Part shown: piece after piece, positions 39,801 to 51,800 of the stretch
Numbering within the stretch: the first letter of the stretch is position 1
How the letters are laid out: the number at the start of each line of letters is the position of its first letter
NCBI RefSeq assembly: GCF_023065955.2
Contig: NW_026622897.1
Location: 5,461,001 to 5,525,000, forward strand
Direction: 5' to 3'
DNA: 64,000 bases
From: Ursus arctos
Lineage: Eukaryota > Chordata > Mammalia > Carnivora > Ursidae
Notes under the pieces: generated by a model
What the model saw: only the letters and a program-made list of their open reading frames with translations
What the model was told of the DNA's origin: nothing
Database searches by the model: none
Program-made: the position numbers and the translations under genes

Positions 39801-42800
39801 GAAAAAACATCCAGTGGAAAAAAGACAGTCTCTTCAATAAATGGTGCTGGGAAAGTTGGACAGCTATATACAAAAGAATGAAACTTGACCACTCTTTCAC
39901 ACCATACACAAAGATAAACTCCAAATGGATGAAAGACCTCGATGTGAGACAGGAATCCATCAAAATTATAGAGGAGAACATAGGCTGTGTAACCTCTTTG
40001 ACATCGGCCACAGCAACTTCTTTCATGACACGTCTCCAAAGGCAAGGGAAACGAAAGAAAAAAATGAACTTTTGGGACTTCATCAAGACAAAAAGTTTCT
40101 GCACAGCAAAGGAAGCAGTCATCAAAACCCAAGAGGCAACCCACAGAATGGGAGAAGATATTTGCAAATGAAACTACAGATAAAAGGCTGGTATCCAAGA
40201 TCTATAAAGAACTTCTCAAACTCAATACACGAGAAACAAATAATCAAATCAAAAAATGGGCAGAAGATATGAACAGATACTTTTCCAATGATGACATACA
40301 AATGGCTAACAGACACATGAAAAAATGCTCAAAATCATTAGCCATCAGGGAAATTCAAATCAAAACCACATTGAGATAACACCTTATGCCAGTTAGAACG
40401 GCAAAAATTGACAAGGCAAGAAACAACAAATGTTGGAGAGGATGTGGAGAAAGGGGAACCCTCTTACACTGTTGGAGGGAATGCAAGTTGGTACAGCCAC
40501 TTTGGAAAACTGTGTGGAGGTCCCTTAAAAAGTTAAAAATAGAGCTACCCTATGACCCAGCAATTGCACTACTGGGTATTTACCCCAAAGATACAGACGT
40601 AGTGAAGAGAAGGGCCATATGCACCCCAATATTCATAGCAGCATTGTCCACAATAGCTAAATCGTGGAAGGAGCCGAGATGCCCTTCAACAGACGAATGG
40701 ATAAAGAAGATGTGGTCCATATATACAATGGAATATTACTTAGCCATCAGAAAGAACGATTGATTACCCAACATTTGCAGCAACACGGACGGGACTACAG
40801 GAGTTTATGCTAAGTGAAATAAGTCAAGCAGAGAAAGACAATTATCATATGGTTTCACTCATTTATGGAACATAAGAAATAGGAAGATCAGTAGGAGAAG
40901 AAAGGGAAGAATGAAGGGGGGGTAAACAGAAGGGGGAATGAACCACGAGACACTATGGACTCTGAAACAAACTGAGGGTTTCAGAGGGGAGGGGAGTGGG
41001 GGATTGGGATAGGCTGGTGATAGGTATTAAGGAGGGCATATATTGCATGGAGCACTGGGTGTTATACACAATTAATGAATCATGGAACACTATATCAAAA
41101 ACTAAGGATGTACTGTATGGTGACTAACATAATAAAAATTTTTTTAAAGTAAGCAGAAGAAAAGAAAGAATAAAAATTAAAACAGAAATCAATGAAACTG
41201 AAACAGGAAATCGATGGAGAAAATCAAAGAAATTAAAAGCTAGTTCTTTGAAAAGATCAATAAAATCAGTAAGCTTCTGACTAGGAAAACTAAGAAGAAA
41301 AAAGAGAGAAAGGGAAGACATAAATGACTAATATCGGAAAAGAGGGGCTATCACTACTGATTCCATGGACACTAAAAGGATAATTAACAAATATTAAGAA
41401 AAACTCTATGCCTATAAATTTGATAGCCTATATGAAATAATTCAAATCTCTGAAAGACAAAACTCAACAAAATTCACACAGATATAGAAAATCTGAATAG
41501 ACTTATTAAAGAAATTAAATCAATAATTAACCTTCCAAAAAAGAAAGCACCAAGCTTCGATAGGCTCAGTGGTGGACACTACCAAACATTTAAGGAAAAA
41601 ATGTATCAATTCTCTGCAATCTATTCCAGAAAACAGAAGCAAAGGAAACACTTCCTTACACATTCTATGAGGCCAGCATTATCTGAATACCAAAACCAGA
41701 CAGAGACCCTGTAAGAAAGGAAAATTACAGACCATTATCTCTCATGAACATAGATGCAAAAATCCTCAACAAAATATTAGCAAGTTAAATTCAACAATGT
41801 ATAAAAGGAATTATATACCATGACTAAATGGGATTCATTCCAGGTATGCAAGGCCATTATCAAATTACAACAGGTTAAAGAAAAATCATATGATCGTATC
41901 AATAATGCAGAAAAAGCATTTGATAAAAATTCAATACCAATTCATGATAAAAACTCTGACAAACTAGGAACAGAGGCATACTTCCTCAATTTGACAAAGG
42001 ATATCTACAGTAAACACACCTATCATATTTATTGGTGAGAAACTGTGCTTTCCTGCTAAGATCAGGAACAAGGCAAAGATGTCCCCTCACCCCTCCTATT
42101 CAACATCATATTGGAAGTCATAGCTAACTCAATGAGAAATAAAAGGTATACAAATTGAAATAAAAAAAAAAACCTGTCTTTGTTCACAGATGACATAATT
42201 GTCTATATTAAAAATTCCAATGAATCAATGAAGAAATTCCTGGCACAAAAAAGCAACTATATAATGTTGGGGGATGCTACATTAACATACAAAAGTCAAT
42301 TGCTCTCTTATATACCAGCAACAAACAACTAGAATTTGGAATTCAAAACACAATGCCACTTATATTAACAACAAAAAAGTGAAATATGTAGGTATAAATC
42401 TAACAAAATATATGAAAATATTAATGAAGGAAACAACACTGTAATAAAAGAAGATCTATTTTTTAAAAGATTTTATTTACTTATCTGAGAGAGAGAGAGA
42501 GAGAGATTGAGAGAAGGAGTGGGAGGAGGGGCAGAGGGAGAAGCAGACTCCTGCGAAGCAGGAAGCTCGACCCCAGGACCCTGGGATCATGACCTGAGTT
42601 GAAGGCAGATGATTAACTGACTGAGCCACCCAGGCAGCCATAAAAGCAGACCTAAATGAAAGGAGAGATATTCAATACACCTGGATAGAATGATTCAACA
42701 CTGTCACGGTACCCACTGTTCTCAATCTATAGATTCAATGCAATCTCAATCAAAATCCCACCAAGTTACTTTGTAGATACAGACAAACTGATTCTAAATT

Positions 42801-45800
42801 TTATACAAAAAAGTAAGAGACCTAGAATAACCAACATAATATTGAATAACCAACATAATATTGCCATTTGTATAATATTGAAGGAGAATAACAAAATTGG
42901 TGGACCCTACTTTAAGACTTACTATGAAGCATTTGATACATTCACAACATTATATTGTCACTGTCTATTTCCAGAATATTTTTTTTACTCCAAGGGCAAC
43001 CCCATACCCACATAATCATTAAACAGTCACTCCCCATTTCCCCATTCTCCCCCTCCCCAGCCAGCCCTTGACAATCACTAATCTGCTATATTTTTTTTCC
43101 CAATATACTCTACTTGTTCAGACACCTTGTATGTTCGTCCTCAGCATTGTTCTTCCCAGGCTCTGGGTCTGCCTGTTCTTGACCTGTCTGCCACCGCTGT
43201 GTCTGGTGTCCATGGGCAGGGAGCTGGCCCAGCCCTGGGACTGCCTGGCAGCAGTTGGGGGAAACAAAGGCAAGCCTCTGTGCAGGTCCCTAAAGCAACT
43301 GCCAGATAGGTCAAAGTCCACAACAACAATTTTTTGAGAATAAGATCTCTATTCGACCCGCTGGCCCTAGAAAGCCACACCAGGACTGTGAATGTTTGTC
43401 GCCACAGCTACCACCAAGCTGAGGAATGAGGCATGTTGGGTGGGTGAACACAAACACCACAATGCTTCCTCATAAAATTTAGCAGCCTCTTTCTTCACAA
43501 AGCACTCTCCTAGTTGCTGAAAGTTTCTTTTATTGGATTCCAGAATTCCAATAAAGGTGATTGTGACAGTTATTCTTAGAGCTCCCTAGTCTACTATTTT
43601 CCTGATGGTGGAGGATTTTATGTGTGTAAACTGACAACTTAATTCTAAAATTTACATGGAGATACAAAGCATCCAACAATAGCCTGGAAGTGTCTTCTTG
43701 AAGAATTACAAAATGAGAGTACTTCTCTACCATATAATACACTTGTTATAAACCATACAAACCTATAGTAATTATGACAAGGATAGAAAAACAGACCATG
43801 GAAGAGAACAGAAAATGCATAAACAGACCTATACAAAAATGGTTACTTGATTTATGATAAAAGTGGCAGGGACAGCAGTGGAGAAAGGACTACCTCTTTA
43901 ATAAATAGTGTTTCATCATTTGGATATCTATATGGAAGAATATGAAAATGACTTCTACCTCACACCATACACAAAACATCAACCCAGGTGTACTGTAGAT
44001 CTAAATATGGAAGGCAAATCAATAAAGTTTATATATAATACAGGAAAATTCTTAAATGACTTCAGAGTTGGTGAAGTCTGTAAAAAGCCCCAACCATATA
44101 CAAAAGGTTGATAATTTAAACTACACTAAAATTAAGAACTCTGTTCACCAAATGATTGTCTTGTTTCAAACCATTAAGCTAGGGATTGGGGAAAGAGGGT
44201 GGAAATGTAGATGAAGCAAGACTGGCTGTGAACTGCTAATTGTTGAAGTTAGGGGACGGGTACATGCGGTTCATTACTTTATTCTTTCTACTTCTGTATA
44301 TTTGACATTTTTCATGATTAAAAAAAAAAACAGTGGGAAGACCATCATAAGAGTGACAAGTGAAATCACAGAATGAAAAATGGTATATGCAGCACAGAGA
44401 ACCGACAAAGGGCTTGTGTGAAGAATATATAAAGAACTGCTTAAAGCCCAGAAGAGTGAGAGACAATATACACATAAAGAACACGAAAAAAAAGTGTCAG
44501 GAGCTCAGCTGATCTGGGAGGATGGTCATCGTTGAGCTGTCAGGTGTCAGAAGAGCCAATGAAGGAAACGAGCAGGAAGGGAAAGAAAGCTTTCAATCAC
44601 TTACTGTAGTGGTAATAAGAGTTGGAGCCCCTAAAATTGGAGGCGGCAAAGATTCCACCTGGTCCATCCCCCTTCCCCGCCCCTCCCTCTCCCCCTCCCC
44701 CCAAGGCTGCAGCGTTTGAGAGTGAGGCGGAGCAGCACAGACACAGGTGTCCACTCACTGTTGAGGGAATCCCGACTTTCAAAAGGCTCTAGCAGTTGTA
44801 TGGACCCTGAGGTGTGAATGTGTGGGGTGGGGGTAGGGAGGAGAGTCCGTGTAGACTGAGTCAGAGTGGGGCAGCACAGGTGCCTGAACACCTCAGCCAA
44901 AGCCTCACATCAAGAACGAAGAATGAAGGCACTGGGACCAAAAATTTAAGTATGCCTAAAGGGAGGACTGTCCCTAAAAAGCTGATAATATTAAGCATCG
45001 GTAAGGATGTAGAGCACCAAGAATTCTAAAAGATTGATGGTCAGTACGAATTGTACAGTAACTCTGGGAAACAATTGGAAATTCCATTTCTGGGTGGAGT
45101 AGAAATTTGTGCACATGTGCACAGGACGGATGAATAAGAATATTCCCAAAAGCAGTCTTTGTGACAGACTCAAACTGGAAAAACAGTACAAATGTCCATC
45201 AACTGCAGAATGAATAAACAGCAGTATATTCATGAAATAACTGTTATTATTTTTGAGAAAGTGAATAAAATTCACGTACATGAACGCAATGTTGAATGAT
45301 AAGGTACAGAAGTGCACAATGGGATTCTATTTACATACAGTTCAAAAATAGAGAAGACAGAAAAAAACCCCACAAAGCTTCAAATGAAGAGTGGTTGCCT
45401 CTTGGGAGCAGGCAGTTGGCCGCCATGTGCAGAGCACAGGAAGGCAGGGGTCTGAAGTATGAGACTCTGACCTGCGTCATGGTTACACAGGGGATCGTCT
45501 GTATGATTCACTGAGCTACACATTTATGTGTGCGTCACACTTCAATAAAACAGTTTTTTAAAAGAAACACATACAAGTACATTTATAAAGTGGTCACGCA
45601 TTTTGAAGGGAAAAGACAGATGCTGTGTGAATAAATAACGTCCTCACCTCTTTAGGATCAATATATTTCACTATCTGACGTGGCTCCCCTTGTCTTCTGA
45701 TATCAATCAGTCTTTTATAGTGTTGGAATACAGCAACATTCTAAAGGTTCAAGCACATAAGATTCTACGGTCAAAACTGGATTTTCTACCTCTAATTTAA

Positions 45801-48800
45801 GCTTTGTGCCTAACTAGGGCAAAATGAGTAAAAACCATAAAATAGACTTTCTGTACGTAAACTAGATTTTCGAAATATTATCCACTCAGGGTTTGCTTTG
45901 ACAAGCTAGGCAATACCGGCTTTATTCTCAGAATGAGTTTTACTCTTAACTTGAGAACTACATCATTAGCAACTATAAATAAAGTACCCAGAACGTTGGT
46001 GGAGTCACTTCTATGGACTCCAGAGTAAACCAGGAGAAACACAAAACAGCCTACTGGTTAAGAACACCGAGTATGGCATAGGATTACCTGGGTTCAACTT
46101 TTAGTACCCACTAACCATGTTTCCCTGGACAAGGTGCTCAGCTTCTCCACTCAATTTCTCATCTGAACAACCTGAATGACAGTGGGTATCTCATACAACT
46201 ATGGTGAGGAATTAAGGAGTTAATATTTGTAAAGCACTTAGAACAACTTCTGCCACAAGAAAGCACTAAATAATTATTCTCTTATTATCATGACAGAAAC
46301 CTCGTTCCTGTAGTAATGCCATTGTCTTACAAACCTGATCTACTATTTATGTTAGTACGATATTTAGTCAGACGACTCCAAACAATTCTCCTATCTCAGA
46401 AAACTATTTCTTTGGCAACACTCTCTTTATACACTATGTCCCCCAAAAACCCTTAGTAAATCTTGGTAAACTTTGCCCCCTGCCCCAGTATGCATACATT
46501 AAATCAAATCAAATCAATTCAAACTGAAGTAACCCACAGCACCAATATGACAGTTTGAAGCCCCACTGCAACTGCCTGTGGAAATGGTGCAGCTCACATC
46601 AAAACAGAACTACTGACAAGGAGGGGACCGGCCGTTCCCATCTGCCTGTCTGGCTGGCAGGGAGAAAAGAGCTTGTATGTCGGTGAAGGAAGAAGCTGGG
46701 TGGGACGACAGTGAAAGCTGGCCCAACGTGTCCTGCAGGCTGTAAATGCCATTTTTTGTTGTTGTTGTTCAAATGATTTTAATTATTGGAATGAACAATT
46801 TTTTTAAATATGCAAATAAAAAGTTTTAAAACCTGAAAAAAAACCCAAAAACCCAGTACAACAGATCAGTGAAACTAGGAGCTGGGTTTTTGAAAAGATC
46901 AACAAAACTGATAAACCTTTAGCTGGACTCACCATCAACAACAACAACAAAAAGAAAAGAAAAAGAGAAAAGAAAGAGAGGGAGAGAGAGAAATGAAAGA
47001 GGAGAAATAACGAGAAATAACAACCTGCACCACAGAAATACCAAGCATTATAAGAAAATATTATAAAAAATTAGATGCCTAGAAGAAATTGGACAACCTA
47101 GAAGAAATGGATAAATTCCTAGAAACATGTATCTTCCCAAAAGTGAAACAAAAAGAAACAAAAAATGTGAACAGACTAATAACCTGCAAAGAAATTGAAT
47201 CAGTAATCAAAAAACTCGCAACAAACAAAAGTCTAGGACCAGATGGCTTCACAAGCAAATTCTACCAAATATTTAAAGAAGAGTTAATACCTATTTTTCT
47301 TAAACTATTTCAAAAAGACAGGAGAGGAAGGAAAACTTCCAAATTCATACTATGAGGCCAGCATTACCTTGATGAAAACCAGATAGACACCGCTGAAAAA
47401 GAGAACTATGGGCTAATATCTCTGATGCATACAGATGCAAATATCCTCTACAAAATATTAGCAAACTGAATCCAATAATAAATTTAAAAAATGATTCACA
47501 ATGATCAAGTGACATTTATTCCTGGGTTGTAAAGATGATTCAACATTCACAAATCAATCAACGTGATACATCACATCAACAAGAGAGGATAAAAACCATA
47601 TGATCATTTCAGGGGCACCTCGGTGGCTCAGTTAGTTAAGTGTCTGACTCTTGATTTTGGCTCAGGTCATGATCTCAGGGTTGTGAGATGAAGCTCTGTG
47701 TTGGGCTCTATGCTGGGCATGGAGCCTGCTTAAGATTCTCTCTTTCCCTAAGGGGATCCCTCCTACATTATTGGTGGGAATGCAAGCTGGTACAGCCGCT
47801 CTGGAAAACAGTGTGGAGGTCCCTTAAAAAGTTAAAAATTGAGCTATCCTATGACCCAACAATTGCACTACTGGGTATTTACCCCAAAGATACAGACGTA
47901 GTGAAGAGAAGGGCCATATGCACCCCAATGTTCATAGCAGCTTTGTCCACAATAGCTAAATCATGGAAGGAGCCGAGATGCCCTTCAACAGATGACTGGA
48001 TTAAGAAGTTGTGGTCCATATATACAATGGAATATTACTCAGCTATCAGAAAGAACGAATTCTCAACATTTGCTGCAACATGGACGGCACTGGAGGACAT
48101 AATGCTAAGTGAAGTAAGTCAAGCAGAGAAAGACAATTATCATATGATTTCTCTCATCTATGGAACATAAGAACTAGGAAGATCGGAAGGGGAAGAAAGG
48201 GATAAAGAAAGGAGGGGTAGGGGCGCCTGGGTGGCACAGCGGTTAAGCGTCTGCCTTCTGCTCAGGGCGTGATCCCGGCGTTCTGGGATCGAGCCCCACA
48301 TCAGGCTCTTCCGCTATGAGCCTGCTTCTTCCTCTCCCACTCCCCCTGCTTGTGTTCCCTCTCTCGCTGGCTGTCTCTATCTCTGTCGAATAAATAAATA
48401 AAATCTTAAAAAAAAAAAAAAAGAAAAAAGAAAGGGGGGTAATCACAAGGGGGAATGAAGCATGAGAGACTATGGACTCTGAGAAACAAACTGAGGGCTT
48501 CGAGGGGAGGGGGGTGGGGGATTGGGATAGGCTGGTGATGGGTGGTAGGGAGGGCATGTATTGCATGGTGCACTGGGTGTTATACGCAACTAATGAATCA
48601 TCGAACTTTACATCAAAAACCAGGGATATACTGTATGGTGACTAACATAATATAATAAAAAAATATTAAAAAAAAAGAAAGATTCTCTCTCTCCCTTTGC
48701 CCCTCCCCTCTCTCTAAAAAAAAAATGAAAGAAAGGAAGACAGAAAGAAAGAAAAGAAAAGAGGCCTCAGAGAGATCCCTCACCTCTCCCATCGCATGAG

Positions 48801-51800
48801 GACGTAGCAAAAAGACAACTGTTCCCCTATGAACAAGAAAGCAGGTCCTTGCCAGCACCACATCTGCTGGTGCCATGATTTTAGACTTTCCAGATTACAG
48901 AACTGTAAGAAATATACTTCTGTTGTTTATAATCTACCCAGTCTATTGTAGTTTATGATAGCAGTCCAAATGGATTAACACAGCTACCAAAGATGTGAAT
49001 AACATGATTAACCAGTTTGACCTAAATGATGTCAGATACATTTTTTTCTCAAGGTCATATGGAACATTTACAAAAATAGACTTTTTCTAGACCAGGAAAG
49101 TTTCAACAAATTTCAAGTTATTAAAATCATATAAATAACCGGCTTCAGTAAAATTAAACCAGAAATCAGTAGTAGAAAGGTAACTAGAAATCTCCTAAAT
49201 ATTTGGTAATTAAACAACATACTTCTTTTGCATTTTTTGAAGAATTTATTTACTTATCTGAGAGAGACAGAGATAACAAGCAAAGGGAGGGGCAGAGGGA
49301 GAAGGAGAAGCAGACTCTCTGCTGAGCAGGGAGCCTGATCCCAGGACCCTGAGATCATGACCTGAGCTGAAGGCAGACACTTAACTCACTGAGACACCGG
49401 GGCATCCATAAGCAACATATGTCTAAATAACTCACGGGTCAGGGCACCTGGCTGGCTCAGTTGGTAGAGCACACAACTCTTGATCTTGGGGTTGTGAGTT
49501 CGAGCCTCACATTGGGTGGAGGGTTTACTTAAAAATAAAATCTTTAAAATCAATCAATCATGGGTCAAAAAATTCACAATGGAAATTGTAAAATATTTTA
49601 AATTGAAAGGTAATAAATATATGACATATCAAACCTGTAGGATATATCTAAGGTAATGCTCAGGGAGAACTTAATAGCTTTAAACACACATATTATTTAA
49701 AAAGAATAAATGTGTAAAATCTAAGATCTAATGTTCCATCTCAAGAAATGTGAAATGGAACAGCAAATCAAACTCCCTCAAAAGACGAAGGAAAACACAA
49801 TAAAGATAAGCAGTTAATGAAATGTAGAGTTAAAACAGAGAAAATCAACAAAGCCAAAAACCAGGGTTTTTTGTTTTTCTTTTTTTAAGATGAACGTAGA
49901 AAAATTGAGAGAAAACACATATCAGCAATACCACCCCAGATCTTACAGACATTGAAAGTATAGTGAGAGAGACTATAAACAACTTTAGGCAAATAAATTT
50001 GACAATTTTAAGAAAATGGACAGATTCCTTGGAAAGCAACATTAAAATGGGCACAAGAAGAAATACAGATTTGAATAGTCCTGTATTATTAAAGAAATGG
50101 AATCCCTAACTAGAAACCTTTCATAACAAAAGCTCCTAGCACACAATGTTTTGCTAATGTATTCTCTCAAATATTTATAGAAGAAATAGCATTAATCACA
50201 CAAACTCTTTCAGATAATATAACAGAAGGAATACTTCCCAACTCCCTTAATGAGGCAATCACAATCTTGATATCAAGATCTGGAAGGATAGCACAAAAAA
50301 GAAAAAATACATTCATGAGCAAATATGCAAAAATCCTAAATGAAAGTTGATAAAAGAAATTATCAACTTTTAATTCTTGTGGGTTCTGTTCCTGGACTCC
50401 AGGGGAGACTATACCTTAACATATTTACCAAAGGTGAAAATGCCTAGGGAAAACCTCAAAGCACGGATTCTATTTCTGCCCCGAGTATACACTGCATATC
50501 TGCTTAAAGTAAATAACCAGAAAGGGGCATTCTGAACACAAAAAGGAAGAAACTTCCCTGGTTCCTGTAAGATTAAAGTCTACAGCCCTACATATACTAG
50601 AAACTTAAAATAAGGTCTGCAACTTTATAAAATGTTCTTTGTCTAATAATTTGTAACTTTTTATGTACAAAATGTATATAACCTTACACCAAATGTTCCC
50701 TTACCAAAGTACTCTCTTCTTTGTGAAGACTGCATATCCAGGGCAGCTGTACCAACTTGTGCTTGAATGAAACTCACTCTCTCTCTCCTTTTTTAATTCT
50801 AAAAGGTATGTTCATTTGTGTCAATAAAGTTTAGCAGAGCAAATCCAGGATATATGAAAAGGATAATAATACATCAGGGTGAAGTGGAGTTTATTCCAGG
50901 AATGCAAGGTTGGTTTAATATTCGAATATCAATCAATGCAATTCACCACATAAAAAGAATGAAGAAGACAGATCATATAATCATACAGTAAATGCAGCAA
51001 AAGCATTTGATAAAATTCAACACCCAGAGTTTTCAAAACAACAAGAATAAAAAGCAAACTAAGTATAAAGTTAAATTTCCCAAACTGATGGTAAGTTTTT
51101 ACAAAAAGCTACAGGTAACATCTTAGCTTATGGTGGAATATTACATGACTTCTGTGTTCAACAAAAGGGCAAGAATGTCCATAATTACTGCTTCTATTCA
51201 ATCTTGCACTGGAGGGTCTATTCAGTGCAATAAAGAAATGAAAGGTATAAAGTTTGCAAAGAAAAAATAAAAGTTGCCATTCAAAGTGGAAATCCAAAGG
51301 AATGCTTAAGTGGAAAATCCAAAGGAATCTTTAAAAAAGCAATTAGAAATAATAAGTACATATTAGGTTGGCAGATAAAAATAAACTCTATTTCTATAAA
51401 CTAGAAATGAACAATTAGAAAATAAAATTTAAAAATAATACCACTTACAGCAGCATCAAAAAATGTCAAATACCCAGAAGTTAAAAGAAAGATGTTTAAG
51501 ACTTCTACACTGCAAACTGCAAAACATTATGGAGAAAAATTTTTAAAGATCTAATAATAAAGATATGCACCATGTTCATGAAAACTCAGTATAGTAAAAT
51601 GTCAGTTCTCCCCCAAATTGATCTATTGATTCAATTCAATCCCGATTATAATCTCCACAGTAATTTTTATAAAAATTAATGAACTGATTCTAACAATTAC
51701 ATGGAAATGCAAAAGCCTTAGATAGCTATGACAATCAGGAAGAACATCAAAGTTGGAGGACTGTAGTGCCATATACCCTCACATCTGATAAAGCTACAGT

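Larger units (their letters stand above)
35391..41145 (+). mobile_element. Younger L1, nearly full length, 5'-truncated, nested in an older L1
   Basis: Contains part of the 5' UTR, ORF1, ORF2 and a 3' UTR ending AATAAAAATTTTTTT. The 14-bp target duplication AAAGTAAGCAGAAG is at 35377-35390 and 41146-41159. It is the most intact L1 in the window, but ORF2 is disabled and a SINE interrupts it, so it cannot move by itself. Confidence 0.95.
34245..44335 (+). mobile_element. Old L1 split by a 5.8-kb younger L1
   Basis: The left part (34245-35390) covers the ORF2 endonuclease region. The right part (41146-about 44335) continues through RT to the ORF2 end, with [20 protein letters not shown] near 43908. 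A SINE at 42457-42640 and an unrelated block at about 42950-43590 interrupt it. All frames are decayed. Confidence 0.8.
47612..48765 (+). mobile_element. Can-SINE split by an L1 fragment
   Basis: The head is at 47612 (GGGGCACCTCGGTGGCTCAG) and the body is readable to 47749. The tail resumes at 48679 (AAGATTCTCTCTCTCCCTTTG) and ends in an A/G-rich tract. Confidence 0.9.

Noticed and set aside
39782..40198. Minus-strand frames of 131 and 138 codons opposite L1 ORF2
   Set aside because: Shadows of the ORF2 C-terminal region, where stop-poor reverse frames are expected.
49442..49556. tRNA-like sequence with a B-box
   Set aside because: It is the tRNA-derived head of a SINE with an A tail, not a tRNA gene.
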